From Streptomyces sp. ISL-98 (GTDB lineage: Bacteria > Actinomycetota > Actinomycetes > Streptomycetales > Streptomycetaceae), in assembly GCF_018614055.1 (NCBI RefSeq), contig NZ_JAGGPB010000058.1:52797-116796 (forward strand): a stretch of 64,000 bases of DNA. Reading direction: 5' to 3'. The notes under the pieces are model-generated. The model was not told the DNA's origin. It made no database searches and saw only the letters and a program-made list of their open reading frames with translations. Position 1 is the stretch's first letter. Each line of letters opens with the position of its first letter. Below are positions 49,978 to 58,262 of the stretch, piece by piece. The position numbers and the translations under genes are program-made.

Positions 49978-51531
49978 TCAGTGGAACCCAAGGTCCCGCA
50001 GAATGGCCCGGGCGCCGGCGCGCGCTCCTCCGGTGACGCCGGAGCCCGGGTGTGTGGAGGGACCCACCAGGTAGAAGCCCTCCGCGGGCAGGCGGTATCC
50101 CATGTTGGGCATGGGCCGGTAGCCCATGAACTGGAAGAGCTGCGAACCGAAGTGCCCCGGATCGCCACTGGGCCACGACGCGTTGAACCGCTCGCCGTCC
50201 ACCGGACTGTCGATCACCCTGGCGAGCACCTTGTCGCGGCTCATGTTCGTCGTGAGACCGCAGAAGGTGTCGAATACCCGGTCGAAGAGCTCTTCCTTGC
50301 GCTCGTCCCAGCTTCCCCGGTCGAGTTCGAGGGGTGCGTAACTCAGCAGGTAAAGAGTGTGCCGGCCGGCGGGCGCCCGCGTCGGGTCCCAGGCGCTCGC
50401 GACCGCGATGCTCGGGATGTTGCTGACCGGGACGCCGTACTTCAGACCGTCGAAGGTCTGCATCAACTCGGGCAGCGGGACCGCGATTTCCTGGAATCCG
50501 GCGCTGCCGACCTCGGGCCCCGCGGTGAACACCGGTGCTTCGCTGAGTGCCAGATGCCCGGTCAGCAGGGCGAAGCTGACCGGTTTGATGCGCTTCACCT
50601 TGCGTTCCCAGTCGGCCCCGAAGCGGTGATCGACCATCTCGGGAAGCTGCTTGATGTTCAGGTCGGCCACCACGGCCCGCCGGGCCTCGATGCGCTCACC
50701 CGACGCCAGTACGACTCCGGTGACCCGGTCCCCGGTGAAGAGGAACCGCTCGACCCGGGCCCCGGTCCGGATCGTTCCGCCGAGCCCTTCCAAGGCCCTG
50801 ACCAGCGCTGTTGTCAGGGATCCGGAGCCGCCGACGGCATAGCCCAGACCGTACCGGTGAATGACCGGCACCATCATCAGCAGGAACGCGCCGGTGCCGC
50901 CCTCTTCCGGCGCCGCGAGGATCTCCGAGACCCACCGGGCGAGCGCCGCCCGGACCTTCGGGCTCTCGAACCACTCATTGACGACGTCCAGATAGCTCAT
51001 CATGAGGATGCGGAGCAGCTCCTGGCCGACCTCGCTCTGGTCCAGCTGTCCGAAGAACTCGCCCAGTGGAGGCGGCGGTTCGAAGAGGCCGGCCATAAGC
51101 ATGTCGAGCAGCTGATCGGCGAACCGGTGGAAGCGCAGATAACTCTCAGCGTCCCGGGGCGAGATCCTGGCGATCGTCTCCGCCGTCTTGTGCACGTCCC
51201 GGTAGAAGGCGATGTAGTCGCCGTCAGGGAACGTGACGGCGATGCTCGGGTCCGGATAGACGTACTGGAGGCCGTACTTGGACAGCAGGCCCAGTTCGTC
51301 GTCGCGGATCAGCGGATTGCCCTGGATGAAGATGTGCGCGATCGCGTGCAGATCGTGGTGGAATCCGGGCAGGGTCACTTCGCGGGTGATCACTCCGCCG
51401 CCGACATAGTCCTTGGCTTCCAGTACGAGGACGTCCAGGCCGGCCTTGGCCAGGTAGGCGGCGGCCGTCAGACCGTTGTGACCGCCGCCGACGACCACCA
51501 CGTCATGCTGAGCCACGTCATGCTGCGCCAT
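49978..51531 (-). CDS. FAD-dependent oxidoreductase (phytoene-desaturase-like)
   Basis: 517-residue NAD(P)/FAD oxidoreductase of the CrtI/amine-oxidase superfamily. The dinucleotide fold is VVVVGGGHNGLTAAAYLAKA at the start. The C-terminal FAD motif reads GFYLVGPSTHPGSGVTGGAR. It probably dehydrogenates or oxidises the polyketide or a linked group. ATG 51531 lies 14 bp inside the SDR gene. Its N-terminus encodes a perfect 5-residue repeat (AQHDV twice) from a 15-bp tandem duplication. Confidence 0.88.
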   Translation of the reverse strand: MAQHDVAQHDVVVVGGGHNGLTAAAYLAKAGLDVLVLEAKDYVGGGVITREVTLPGFHHDLHAIAHIFIQGNPLIRDDELGLLSKYGLQYVYPDPSIAVTFPDGDYIAFYRDVHKTAETIARISPRDAESYLRFHRFADQLLDMLMAGLFEPPPPLGEFFGQLDQSEVGQELLRILMMSYLDVVNEWFESPKVRAALARWVSEILAAPEEGGTGAFLLMMVPVIHRYGLGYAVGGSGSLTTALVRALEGLGGTIRTGARVERFLFTGDRVTGVVLASGERIEARRAVVADLNIKQLPEMVDHRFGADWERKVKRIKPVSFALLTGHLALSEAPVFTAGPEVGSAGFQEIAVPLPELMQTFDGLKYGVPVSNIPSIAVASAWDPTRAPAGRHTLYLLSYAPLELDRGSWDERKEELFDRVFDTFCGLTTNMSRDKVLARVIDSPVDGERFNASWPSGDPGHFGSQLFQFMGYRPMPNMGYRLPAEGFYLVGPSTHPGSGVTGGARAGARAILRDLGFH

Positions 51532-52324
51532 GGGACGTCCCGTCGCGTACGGTCTCGGGCGCCTGGGCGGCGCCGCTGCGATCACGCTGGAAACCGCCGT
51601 CGATGTCCCAGACCGACCCGGTCACATACCCGCTGACCGCGCTGTCCAGCAGGGTGACAACGGGCTTGGCTATCTCGTCCGCGGTGGCGATCCGCTTGAT
51701 CAGATTCGTCGCGACCACCGCCTGCCGCAGACCCGGAATGTGCTGGGCCCCCACCTGCAGGCCGGGCGTCTCGGTGATGCCCGCGCACACCGCGTTGACC
51801 CGGATGTCCTGCGGCGCGAGCTCGATCGCCCAGGTGGGGACAAGGTAGTGCAGCGCCGCCTTGGTGGCCCCGTAAACGCCCATTCCGGCCGTGGGCAGGC
51901 GCCCGATGGACGACGAGATGACGACGGCGGAGGCATCCGGGCGGGCTGCCATCGCCGGTACGGCGGCCTGCATCATGGCGATGGTGGCGCGGAGATTGAC
52001 CGCGATGACCCGGTCTGCCTCGCTCATGGGCTGCTCGGCGAGTGCTCCGGGGATCAGGATGCCGGCATTGCAGACCAGCAGATCCAGGCCACCGTGCAGG
52101 CCGACCGTGTGTTCCACGGCCCGCTCGGCCGTATCGGCCTCCGCCATGTCACCCGCGATCCAGGCGGCCGACGGGCCGAGCTTCCCGGCGGCGGCCGCCA
52201 GCGGCCCCTCGCGCCGGGCTGTCAGTACGACGTGTGCGCCTGCGGCCACCAGCGTTTCGGCGATGGCGTAACCGATTCCCTCACTCGCCCCGGTGACGAG
52301 TGCGACCTTTCCTGCCACTGTCAT
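51518..52324 (-). CDS. Short-chain dehydrogenase/reductase in the PKS operon
   Basis: 268-residue classical SDR. TGASEGIG binds the cofactor, followed by the CNAG motif, ISSSIGRLP (catalytic Ser) and Y-G-A-T-K (catalytic Tyr and Lys). The C-terminal GSVWDIDGGF is typical. It reduces or oxidises a carbonyl on the polyketide, probably at a late step, because the early C-9-type ketoreductase lies in the other operon. ATG 52324 lies 14 bases after the membrane-protein gene. Confidence 0.9.
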   Translation of the reverse strand: MTVAGKVALVTGASEGIGYAIAETLVAAGAHVVLTARREGPLAAAAGKLGPSAAWIAGDMAEADTAERAVEHTVGLHGGLDLLVCNAGILIPGALAEQPMSEADRVIAVNLRATIAMMQAAVPAMAARPDASAVVISSSIGRLPTAGMGVYGATKAALHYLVPTWAIELAPQDIRVNAVCAGITETPGLQVGAQHIPGLRQAVVATNLIKRIATADEIAKPVVTLLDSAVSGYVTGSVWDIDGGFQRDRSGAAQAPETVRDGTSHGAA

Positions 52325-52338
52325 CTTCGGCAGTCCTC

Positions 52339-52842
52339 CTAAGAGTTGGCGGTTCTCGGATCCGGGTCGTTCACTGCCGGGGCCTGTGCGGCCGCGGCCT
52401 TGCGGCGACGGGAGGCCGCGGTGAGCAGCCTCCCGTCGCGGACGTTGAGGCTCAGGAGCGTGATGTTGGCAGCGCCGCCGACGAGTTCGATGCCCTGGAC
52501 GACCGCGAACGCGGTACCGAAGTCGCGGTCGGCGGCCAGCGACTGGAGGATGACGGCGCAGGGCACGAGCACCGTGAGCCCGATCGCCGCGGCCCCCGCC
52601 ATCCGGCGCTGTTTGCGCTGGATGAGGGGGGCGCGGCGACGCGCGCCGCTCAGGGAGCGGCCTGTGCCGCCGGTGATCGCCAGGCTCGGCACGAGCACGA
52701 ACAGGGCGCCGACGACGACCGTTTTGACCAGCGCGACAGCATCGTCGTCGCCGAAAATCTCGACGACGACCGATGACGTGAAGAACAGCGAGATCAGCGT
52801 CAGTGCGAGGATTCCGGCGATGGCGTGTACGCGGGACTTCAC
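52339..52842 (-). CDS. Four-helix membrane protein of unknown function
   Basis: 167 residues with four hydrophobic helices (AIAGILALTLISLFFTSSVV, TVVVGALFVLVPSLAITGG, AAAIGLTVLVPCAVILQSLA, FAVVQGIELVGGAANITLLS) and a basic tail. The size and four-helix plan recall small quinone- or anthrone-linked membrane oxygenases, but no catalytic motif is certain. It may equally aid export. GTG 52842 has GAGGAGAAG upstream. It sits between the MarR and SDR genes of the leftward operon. Confidence 0.75.
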   Translation of the reverse strand: MKSRVHAIAGILALTLISLFFTSSVVVEIFGDDDAVALVKTVVVGALFVLVPSLAITGGTGRSLSGARRRAPLIQRKQRRMAGAAAIGLTVLVPCAVILQSLAADRDFGTAFAVVQGIELVGGAANITLLSLNVRDGRLLTAASRRRKAAAAQAPAVNDPDPRTANS

Positions 52843-52852
52843 GGTCTTCTCC

Positions 52853-52926
52853 TCATCGAGGTGCGGTTCACCGAGTGCGGTTCACCGAGGCGCGGTTCAT
52901 CGAGGTGCGGTTCATCGAGGTGCGGT
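52853..52926. repeat. Short tandem repeat, five units of 14-15 bp
   Basis: CATCGAGGTGCGGTT recurs about five times with minor changes (C/T at position 3, one unit a base short). On the minus strand each unit reproduces the last codons and stop of the MarR gene (CCGCACCTCGATGA). It fills the gap between the MarR stop and the ribosome site of the membrane protein, so it arose by slippage at the end of the MarR gene. Confidence 0.85.
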
Positions 52927-53412
52927 CGACTCCAGGTTTTCGATGACCCGCGTGATCGCGCTCAGGAGGGCGGTGACCTCCTGCGGGTCGAGCCCTCGCG
53001 TCGCCAGGTCGTTGACCTCGTGCGCGGCGGCGATCAGAGGCTCCTGGAGTTCACGGGCGCGGTCGCTGAGCAGCACCTGAGCCTGGCGCTTGTCGCGAGG
53101 GTCGGGAACGCGATGGACGAGTCCGTCCCGTTCCATCCGCTGGAGGGTGTACGCCATGGTGGGCTGTTCGATCTGTACGCGCTCGCACAGTTCCCGCTGC
53201 GTGAGGCCCTCCTGCTCGTAGAGCGCGAGCAGCTGGGCGAACTGGCCCGGGACGACCCCGTACGGCTCGGTCCGCATCCGCAGCGCGCGTTCGAGAAGGC
53301 GAGCCAGGTGGTTCACCTGGTATCCCAGTGATGTCTCCCGGGTCAGCTGTGCAGTTGACGGGATCGACAGTCCTTCAGGCCTGCTCGTCACGGCCACCTC
53401 CGAACGCGGCAT
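52912..53412 (-). CDS. MarR-family regulator of the PKS cluster
   Basis: 166-residue winged-helix regulator. QFAQLLALYEQEGLTQRELC, ERVQIEQPTMAYTLQRMERD and the wing VHRVPDPRDKRQAQVLL define the MarR fold. It probably senses the polyketide or a phenolic intermediate and controls export or late genes. ATG 53412 is preceded by AGGA; a longer frame starts at 53454 but would include the palindrome. A 14-base palindrome lies 21 bases upstream and suggests autoregulation. Confidence 0.9.
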   Translation of the reverse strand: MPRSEVAVTSRPEGLSIPSTAQLTRETSLGYQVNHLARLLERALRMRTEPYGVVPGQFAQLLALYEQEGLTQRELCERVQIEQPTMAYTLQRMERDGLVHRVPDPRDKRQAQVLLSDRARELQEPLIAAAHEVNDLATRGLDPQEVTALLSAITRVIENLESTAPR

Positions 53413-53432
53413 TGTCCTGGAATCGATTAGCC

Positions 53433-53446
53433 CATAGCTTGCTATG
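53433..53446. promoter_or_regulatory. MarR-type operator candidate
   Basis: CATAGC-TT-GCTATG, exact 6-base inverted arms just upstream of the MarR start, in an AT-rich gap between the aromatase/hydrolase and MarR genes. Confidence 0.6.
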
Positions 53447-53502
53447 TATGTCAATCGAGACGAGGCCGCCGCGCGCCGACGCCCGGATTCAGTCGCTCGG
53501 AT

Positions 53503-55128
53503 TCAGCGCCCCGTGACGCCCAGCTGCTCGGCCATCCAGTCGCAGAACCGCGGGATGAAGTCCCCGAAGTAGTTCGTGGCGACATGGCGTTCACCGGGGT
53601 AGAGGATGAGTTCGGTCTTCCCCTCGGCCCACTCCAGCATCCGCTCACAGGCATCGAGCGGGATGATCGTGTCGAGCTCCCCGTGGATGGCGAGCAGCGG
53701 CATCTGCAGGGGCCGGATGTCCCGCAGGTTCAGCGACGTACGGGCGAGCTCGCCCATGGCGTCGTCGTCGGCCTGGCCGAAAACGAAGCGGAAGTCCTTC
53801 TTCACCATCGCGTTGACGTCGTCGTAGCTGTCGTGGTCGAAGCCGCCGGACAGGTTGACGCAGGCCCGGAAGCCGGGCACCGTCGCGGCGGCGCGCGCGG
53901 CGAGATAACCGCCGAAGCTCACCCCGAAGATCCCCATCCGGTCCTCGTCCACCTCAGGCCGCCGTACGACCTGCTCCATCACCGCGCCGACCACGCGCTC
54001 GAAGTCGACCGACATCGGAGTCCGGCCGATGTGCACGCCCTGTCCCGGGCCGTCGAAGACGACCGCGCCCATGCCGCGGGCGATGAACTCCCGGGCGAAG
54101 GCGTACAGTTCGACCTCTTTGGCCGAGTCGAGACCGTTGACGAGCACGACGCACGGCCACGGGCCATCCCCGCGCGGCAGCATGAGGTAGCCGGGGACGT
54201 CCAGGCCGTCGTGGGTGATGTCCAGCCGGTGCACCACCTCGTTGAGATTCGGGATGCCGCGCTCGAAGACCTCCGTGACGTGGTCCCGGCTCTCCCACTT
54301 GGCCTCGGCGTCGTCGAAGTAGAAGAACTCCGCGTAGTGGTGGCAGGCGGCGGCCTTGCGGTTCGCGGTGCGGGCGGTCTCCAGATGGCCCGCCGCGAGG
54401 GCCTCGGCCTCGCGGCCCTCGTAGTGCACCCCGAGCGCCGACCACCGCCGGTGCCAGTCGGCCCAGTCGTCGTGCGTACTCTCCTTGCGCAGGTCCTTGA
54501 GCACCATGGTGATGTCGCCCCAGTCCAGCCCGGCCAGGCCGAGCCGGCTGAAGAACAGTTCGCAGTTCTCGAAGGTCTCCGCCGACACCCCGTTGCCGCT
54601 GTTCCTCGGCCCCCAGGCGTCGCGCAGGCCGTCACGCGCGGCGGCCTCGTCCATCGCGAGGTCCCGGTCGGCCTCCAGCCACTCCTTGAGCATGGTCAGT
54701 ACGTTCTCGGTCGTCCGGAACAGCACACCGGCGAGGCCCGCCGCGCTCTCCGCGCCGGAATCGCGGGGAACGAAGTCGTGCACGACGACCAGCCGGGCGC
54801 CGCCCTCGGCCGGCTCAATGGCCCAGCTGCCCTCCATCGAGGCGATGGCCGGCGGCAGGGTCACCATCGAGAAGTCGATACCGAGCTGCTCGGGACGGTA
54901 CCGCCGGTGGGAGCGGACGGTGTTCTCGCCCAGCTCGTTGGAGACCACCATGTCCATCACCACCTCATGGGCGCCGACCTCGGTACGGCGGACCTCGCGG
55001 GTGGTGGGAAAGATGCTCGGCCAGCGCTCGATGTCGGTGCAGGAGCGCCAGAGGCGCTCGGCCGGAACTCCGATGACGACGGAGTTGACGACGGAACTCT
55101 TCTCTCCGGATGCCGTGTGCGTGTTCAA
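53503..55128 (-). CDS. Fusion of polyketide aromatase/cyclase (SRPBCC) and alpha/beta-hydrolase
   Basis: 541-residue two-part enzyme. Residues 12-158 form an SRPBCC (Bet v 1-like) aromatase/cyclase of the TcmN/WhiE kind (VVIGVPAERLWRSCTDIERW, MEGSWAIEPAEGGARLVVVH). From about 165 to 541 lies an alpha/beta-hydrolase of the FrsA/DUF1100 type with a helical cap. Its triad is Ser404 in GVSFGG, Asp486 in HGELDTIIP and His515 in GERHVA. It could cyclise the poly-beta-ketone and then hydrolyse it off the ACP or cleave a ring or ester. The start is TTG 55128 with GAGGA upstream; no ATG or GTG lies before the first SRPBCC strand. It opens the leftward operon, opposite KS-alpha. Confidence 0.88.
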   Translation of the reverse strand: MNTHTASGEKSSVVNSVVIGVPAERLWRSCTDIERWPSIFPTTREVRRTEVGAHEVVMDMVVSNELGENTVRSHRRYRPEQLGIDFSMVTLPPAIASMEGSWAIEPAEGGARLVVVHDFVPRDSGAESAAGLAGVLFRTTENVLTMLKEWLEADRDLAMDEAAARDGLRDAWGPRNSGNGVSAETFENCELFFSRLGLAGLDWGDITMVLKDLRKESTHDDWADWHRRWSALGVHYEGREAEALAAGHLETARTANRKAAACHHYAEFFYFDDAEAKWESRDHVTEVFERGIPNLNEVVHRLDITHDGLDVPGYLMLPRGDGPWPCVVLVNGLDSAKEVELYAFAREFIARGMGAVVFDGPGQGVHIGRTPMSVDFERVVGAVMEQVVRRPEVDEDRMGIFGVSFGGYLAARAAATVPGFRACVNLSGGFDHDSYDDVNAMVKKDFRFVFGQADDDAMGELARTSLNLRDIRPLQMPLLAIHGELDTIIPLDACERMLEWAEGKTELILYPGERHVATNYFGDFIPRFCDWMAEQLGVTGR

Positions 55129-55186
55129 GGAGTCCTCACATCGCGTCGATGGTGCCGGTCTCGGAGCGGTAACGGGAGAGACGTTC

Positions 55187-55241
55187 TCAAGCCCGGCTCA
55201 AGCCCCGCTCAAGGACGGCTCGAAGACGGCTCAAGCCGACT
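55187..55241. promoter_or_regulatory. SARP operator array A: five 11-bp direct repeats
   Basis: TCAAGCCCGGC, TCAAGCCCCGC, TCAAGGACGGC, TCGAAGACGGC and TCAAGCCGACT follow without gaps. Heptamers with 4-bp spacers (11-bp period, one helix turn) are the known binding geometry of SARPs. It lies 59 bp upstream of the aromatase/hydrolase start and 169 bp upstream of KS-alpha. Confidence 0.8.
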
Positions 55242-55295
55242 CCACGCCAGGTCGGACGCCCTCCCGAAGCCGTCCGGGGGGACTTTTCGGCGTTC

Positions 55296-55313
55296 CTTGA
55301 GCCGTCCTTGAGG
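55296..55313. promoter_or_regulatory. SARP operator array B: two 11-bp repeats in opposite orientation
   Basis: CTTGAGC and CTTGAGG at 11-bp spacing; on the minus strand they read TCAAGGACGGC then TCAAGGA, identical to unit 3 of array A. On the plus strand a -10-like GACATT starts 9 bases after the last heptamer, fitting a KS-alpha promoter with a leader of about 75 bases. Confidence 0.7.
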
Positions 55314-55409
55314 CGGGATCGCGACATTCTGCGGCAGCCGGCCCGGCCTGCGTGACGCCGACGGTAGCTCCACGTCCCACGAGGGACTCATCCACGAAAG
55401 GCAGCCGAC

Positions 55410-56708
55410 ATGTCAGCGACGGACTCAGCTGTGGGCGCCCAGCGCCGGGTGGTCATCACCGGCATAGGTGTCGTGGCGCCCGGAGGCACGGGCACCAAAG
55501 CGTTCTGGGACCTCATCACGTCGGGTCGCACCGCGACCGGACGCATCTCCTACTTCGACCCCGCGCCGTTCCGCTCCCAGGTGGCGGCCGAGTGCACCTT
55601 CGACCCCGCCCACCAGGGCCTGACGCCCCGCGAGATCCGCCGCATGGACCGGGCGGCCCAGTTCGCGGTGGTATCGGCCCGGGAAGCGGTGCAGGACAGC
55701 GGCCTCGACTTCGGCAGCCCCGACCCGGCACGGATCGGCGTGACCATCGGCAGCGCGGTCGGCGCCACGATGGGCCTCGAGGAGGAGTACGTCGTCCTGA
55801 GCGACAGCGGACGCAAGTGGCTCGTCGACAACTCCTACGGAGTGCCCCATCTGTACGGACACTTCGTGCCCAGCAGCATGGCCGCCGAGGTCGCCTGGGC
55901 CGTCGGCGCCGAAGGCCCCGCCGCCGTCGTATCGGCCGGCTGCACCTCCGGCATCGACTCGGTCGGCTACGCCCGCGAACTCATCGCCGAGGGCAGCGTC
56001 GACATCATGGTCGCCGGCGCCACCGACGCCCCGATCTCACCCATCGCGGTCGCCTGCTTCGACGCCATCAAGGCGACCACGCCCCGCAACGAGGACGCGG
56101 AACACGCCTCCCGGCCGTTCGACAAGAGCCGCAACGGCTTCGTACTCGGCGAAGGGGCCGCCGTCTTCGTCCTGGAGGAATACGGGCACGCACGCCGGCG
56201 CGGCGCCCACATCTACGCCGAGATCGCCGGCTTCGGGTCCCGCTGCAACGCCTTCCACATGACCGGACTGCGCCCGGACGGCCGCGAGATGGCCGTCGCC
56301 ATCGACACCGCCCTGGCCGAGGCCCGGATGAACGCCGAGGACGTGTCGTACATCAACGCGCACGGCTCCGGCACCAAGCAGAACGACCGGCACGAGACCG
56401 CCGCCTTCAAGCGCAGTCTCGGGCACCACGCGTACGACGTGCCGGTCAGCTCGATCAAGTCGATGGTCGGCCACTCCCTCGGAGCGATCGGCTCCATCGA
56501 GATCGCGGCCTGTGCACTGGCCATCGAACACGGTGTGGTGCCACCCACCGCCAACCTGCACACGCCCGACCCCGAGTGCGACCTGGACTACGTACCCCTG
56601 GTGGCCCGCGAACAGCGCGTGGACACCGCCCTCACAGTTGGCAGCGGATTCGGCGGATTCCAGAGCGCCATGGTGCTGACCCGTCCCGAGGAGAGGACCG
56701 GGGCATGA
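55410..56708 (+). CDS. Type II PKS ketosynthase alpha (KS-alpha)
   Basis: 432-residue beta-ketoacyl synthase that builds the poly-beta-ketone chain with KS-beta and ACP. Active-site Cys178 in SAGCTSGID, His318 in NAHGSGTKQND, Lys350 and His355 in SIKSMVGHSLGA are all present. The start is ATG 55410 with AAAGGCAG upstream. It overlaps KS-beta by ATGA, as in nearly all type II systems. Confidence 0.97.
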   Translation: MSATDSAVGAQRRVVITGIGVVAPGGTGTKAFWDLITSGRTATGRISYFDPAPFRSQVAAECTFDPAHQGLTPREIRRMDRAAQFAVVSAREAVQDSGLDFGSPDPARIGVTIGSAVGATMGLEEEYVVLSDSGRKWLVDNSYGVPHLYGHFVPSSMAAEVAWAVGAEGPAAVVSAGCTSGIDSVGYARELIAEGSVDIMVAGATDAPISPIAVACFDAIKATTPRNEDAEHASRPFDKSRNGFVLGEGAAVFVLEEYGHARRRGAHIYAEIAGFGSRCNAFHMTGLRPDGREMAVAIDTALAEARMNAEDVSYINAHGSGTKQNDRHETAAFKRSLGHHAYDVPVSSIKSMVGHSLGAIGSIEIAACALAIEHGVVPPTANLHTPDPECDLDYVPLVAREQRVDTALTVGSGFGGFQSAMVLTRPEERTGA

Positions 56709-57937
56709 CCACGCGCACCGAGAACACAGTGGTGACGGGCCTCGGCGTGGTCGCGCCGAACGGCCTCGGCACCGAGGAGTTCTGGACGGCAACACTGAAG
56801 GGCATCAGCGGCATCGACCGCATCAGCCGCTACGACCCCAGTGGCTACCCCTCACCGCTCGCAGGCGAAGTCCTCGACTTCAACGCCTCCGACCACCTGT
56901 CGAACCGCATGCTCCCGCAGACCGACCGGATGACGCAGATGGCTCTGGCCGCCTCGGACTGGGCACTCGCGGATGCCGGTGTGGACCCGGCGGCGATGCC
57001 GGAGTTCGACATGGGCGTGGTGACCGCCAGCGCCTCCGGAGGGTTCGAGTTCGCCCAGAACGAGCTGCAGAAACTGTGGAGCAAGGGCCCCGAGTACGTA
57101 AGCGCCTACCAGTCGTTCGCCTGGTTCTACGCCGTCAACACCGGCCAGATCTCCATCCGGCACGGCATGCGCGGCCCCAGCGGAGTCCTGGTCACCGACC
57201 AGGCAGGCGGCCTGGACGCCCTCGCACACGGACGGCGCCACATACGCAAGGGCACCGGCCTGGTGGTGTCCGGCGGCGTGGACGCCTCCCTCAGCCCGTG
57301 GGGCCTGGTCTCGCAGATGACCACCGGACGCCTCACCCGCGTCACCGACCCGGAGCGCGCGTACGCACCCTTCGACGTCTCCGCTGACGGGCACGTACCC
57401 GGCGAGGGCGGGGCGCTCGTCGTCCTGGAAAGCGAGACCAGAGCCCGCGAACGCGGCGCACGCAGCTACGGCACGATCGCCGGCTACGGCGCCACCTTCG
57501 ACCCCGCGCCCGACACCGGCCGCGAACCGGGCCTGCGCCGCGCCGTCGAACTGGCACTGGCCGACGCGGCGGCGGCCCCCTCGGACATCGACGTGGTCTT
57601 CGCGGACGCGGCCGGAGTGCGCGACCTCGACCGGGCCGAAGCCCACGCCCTGGCCGCCGTGTTCGGCCCCGAGGCCGTACCGGTCACCGCGCCCAAGACG
57701 ATGACCGGCCGCCTGTACTCGGGTGCGGCGTCCCTCGATGTGGCGACGGCACTGCTCGCCATGCGGGACGGGATCGTACCGCCCACTCTGCACGTGCCGG
57801 AGCGCGCGGACGACTGCCCCGTCGACCTCGTCCGGGACACCGCGCGCGAAATGACCGTACGCACAGCACTGGTGGTCGCCCGCGGCCACGGCGGCTTCAA
57901 CGCGGCCCTCGTACTGCGCGCACCCGACACCCACTGA
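56705..57937 (+). CDS. Type II PKS chain-length factor (KS-beta)
   Basis: 410-residue decarboxylating partner of KS-alpha. The Cys position is Gln166 in VTDQAGGLD, the KS-beta hallmark that generates the acetyl starter by malonyl decarboxylation. The heterodimer tunnel sets chain length; which length cannot be read by eye. The ATG at 56705 overlaps the KS-alpha stop, which fixes the start against the longer open frame upstream. Confidence 0.96.
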   Translation: MTTRTENTVVTGLGVVAPNGLGTEEFWTATLKGISGIDRISRYDPSGYPSPLAGEVLDFNASDHLSNRMLPQTDRMTQMALAASDWALADAGVDPAAMPEFDMGVVTASASGGFEFAQNELQKLWSKGPEYVSAYQSFAWFYAVNTGQISIRHGMRGPSGVLVTDQAGGLDALAHGRRHIRKGTGLVVSGGVDASLSPWGLVSQMTTGRLTRVTDPERAYAPFDVSADGHVPGEGGALVVLESETRARERGARSYGTIAGYGATFDPAPDTGREPGLRRAVELALADAAAAPSDIDVVFADAAGVRDLDRAEAHALAAVFGPEAVPVTAPKTMTGRLYSGAASLDVATALLAMRDGIVPPTLHVPERADDCPVDLVRDTAREMTVRTALVVARGHGGFNAALVLRAPDTH

Positions 57938-57973
57938 TCCGCCCGACGACGACCCGAGAGCGAGGACCTCACC

Positions 57974-58237
57974 ATGGCAACACGTGAACTCACCCTGACC
58001 GACCTGACGCGCATTCTCCGGGAGGCCGCCGGAGAGGACGAGAGCGTCGACCTCGACGGCGACATCCTCGACACCCCGTTCGCCGAGCTCGGTTACGACT
58101 CCCTGGCCCTGCTCGAAGTCGCGGGCCGGATCGAGCGGGAGCTGGGCGCCAAACTCTCCGACGACGCCGTCGGCGAGGCCGAGACCCCGCGGCAGTTCCT
58201 GAAGCTGGCCAACGAGCCCGTACCCGCAGGCTCCTGA
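57974..58237 (+). CDS. Type II PKS acyl carrier protein
   Basis: 87-residue acidic ACP. The phosphopantetheine serine is Ser43 in ELGYDSLALLEV. The helical DLTRILREAAGEDESVDLDG start is typical of aromatic PKS ACPs. It lies 36 bases after KS-beta. It is probably activated by the Sfp-type transferase encoded further along the same operon. Confidence 0.96.
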   Translation: MATRELTLTDLTRILREAAGEDESVDLDGDILDTPFAELGYDSLALLEVAGRIERELGAKLSDDAVGEAETPRQFLKLANEPVPAGS

Positions 58238-58262
58238 ACACCGAAGGAAGAGGAGAGACATC

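Noticed and set aside
52300..53331. Plus-strand frames opposite the membrane protein and MarR genes
   Set aside because: Antisense of genes with clear helices and a winged-helix fold.
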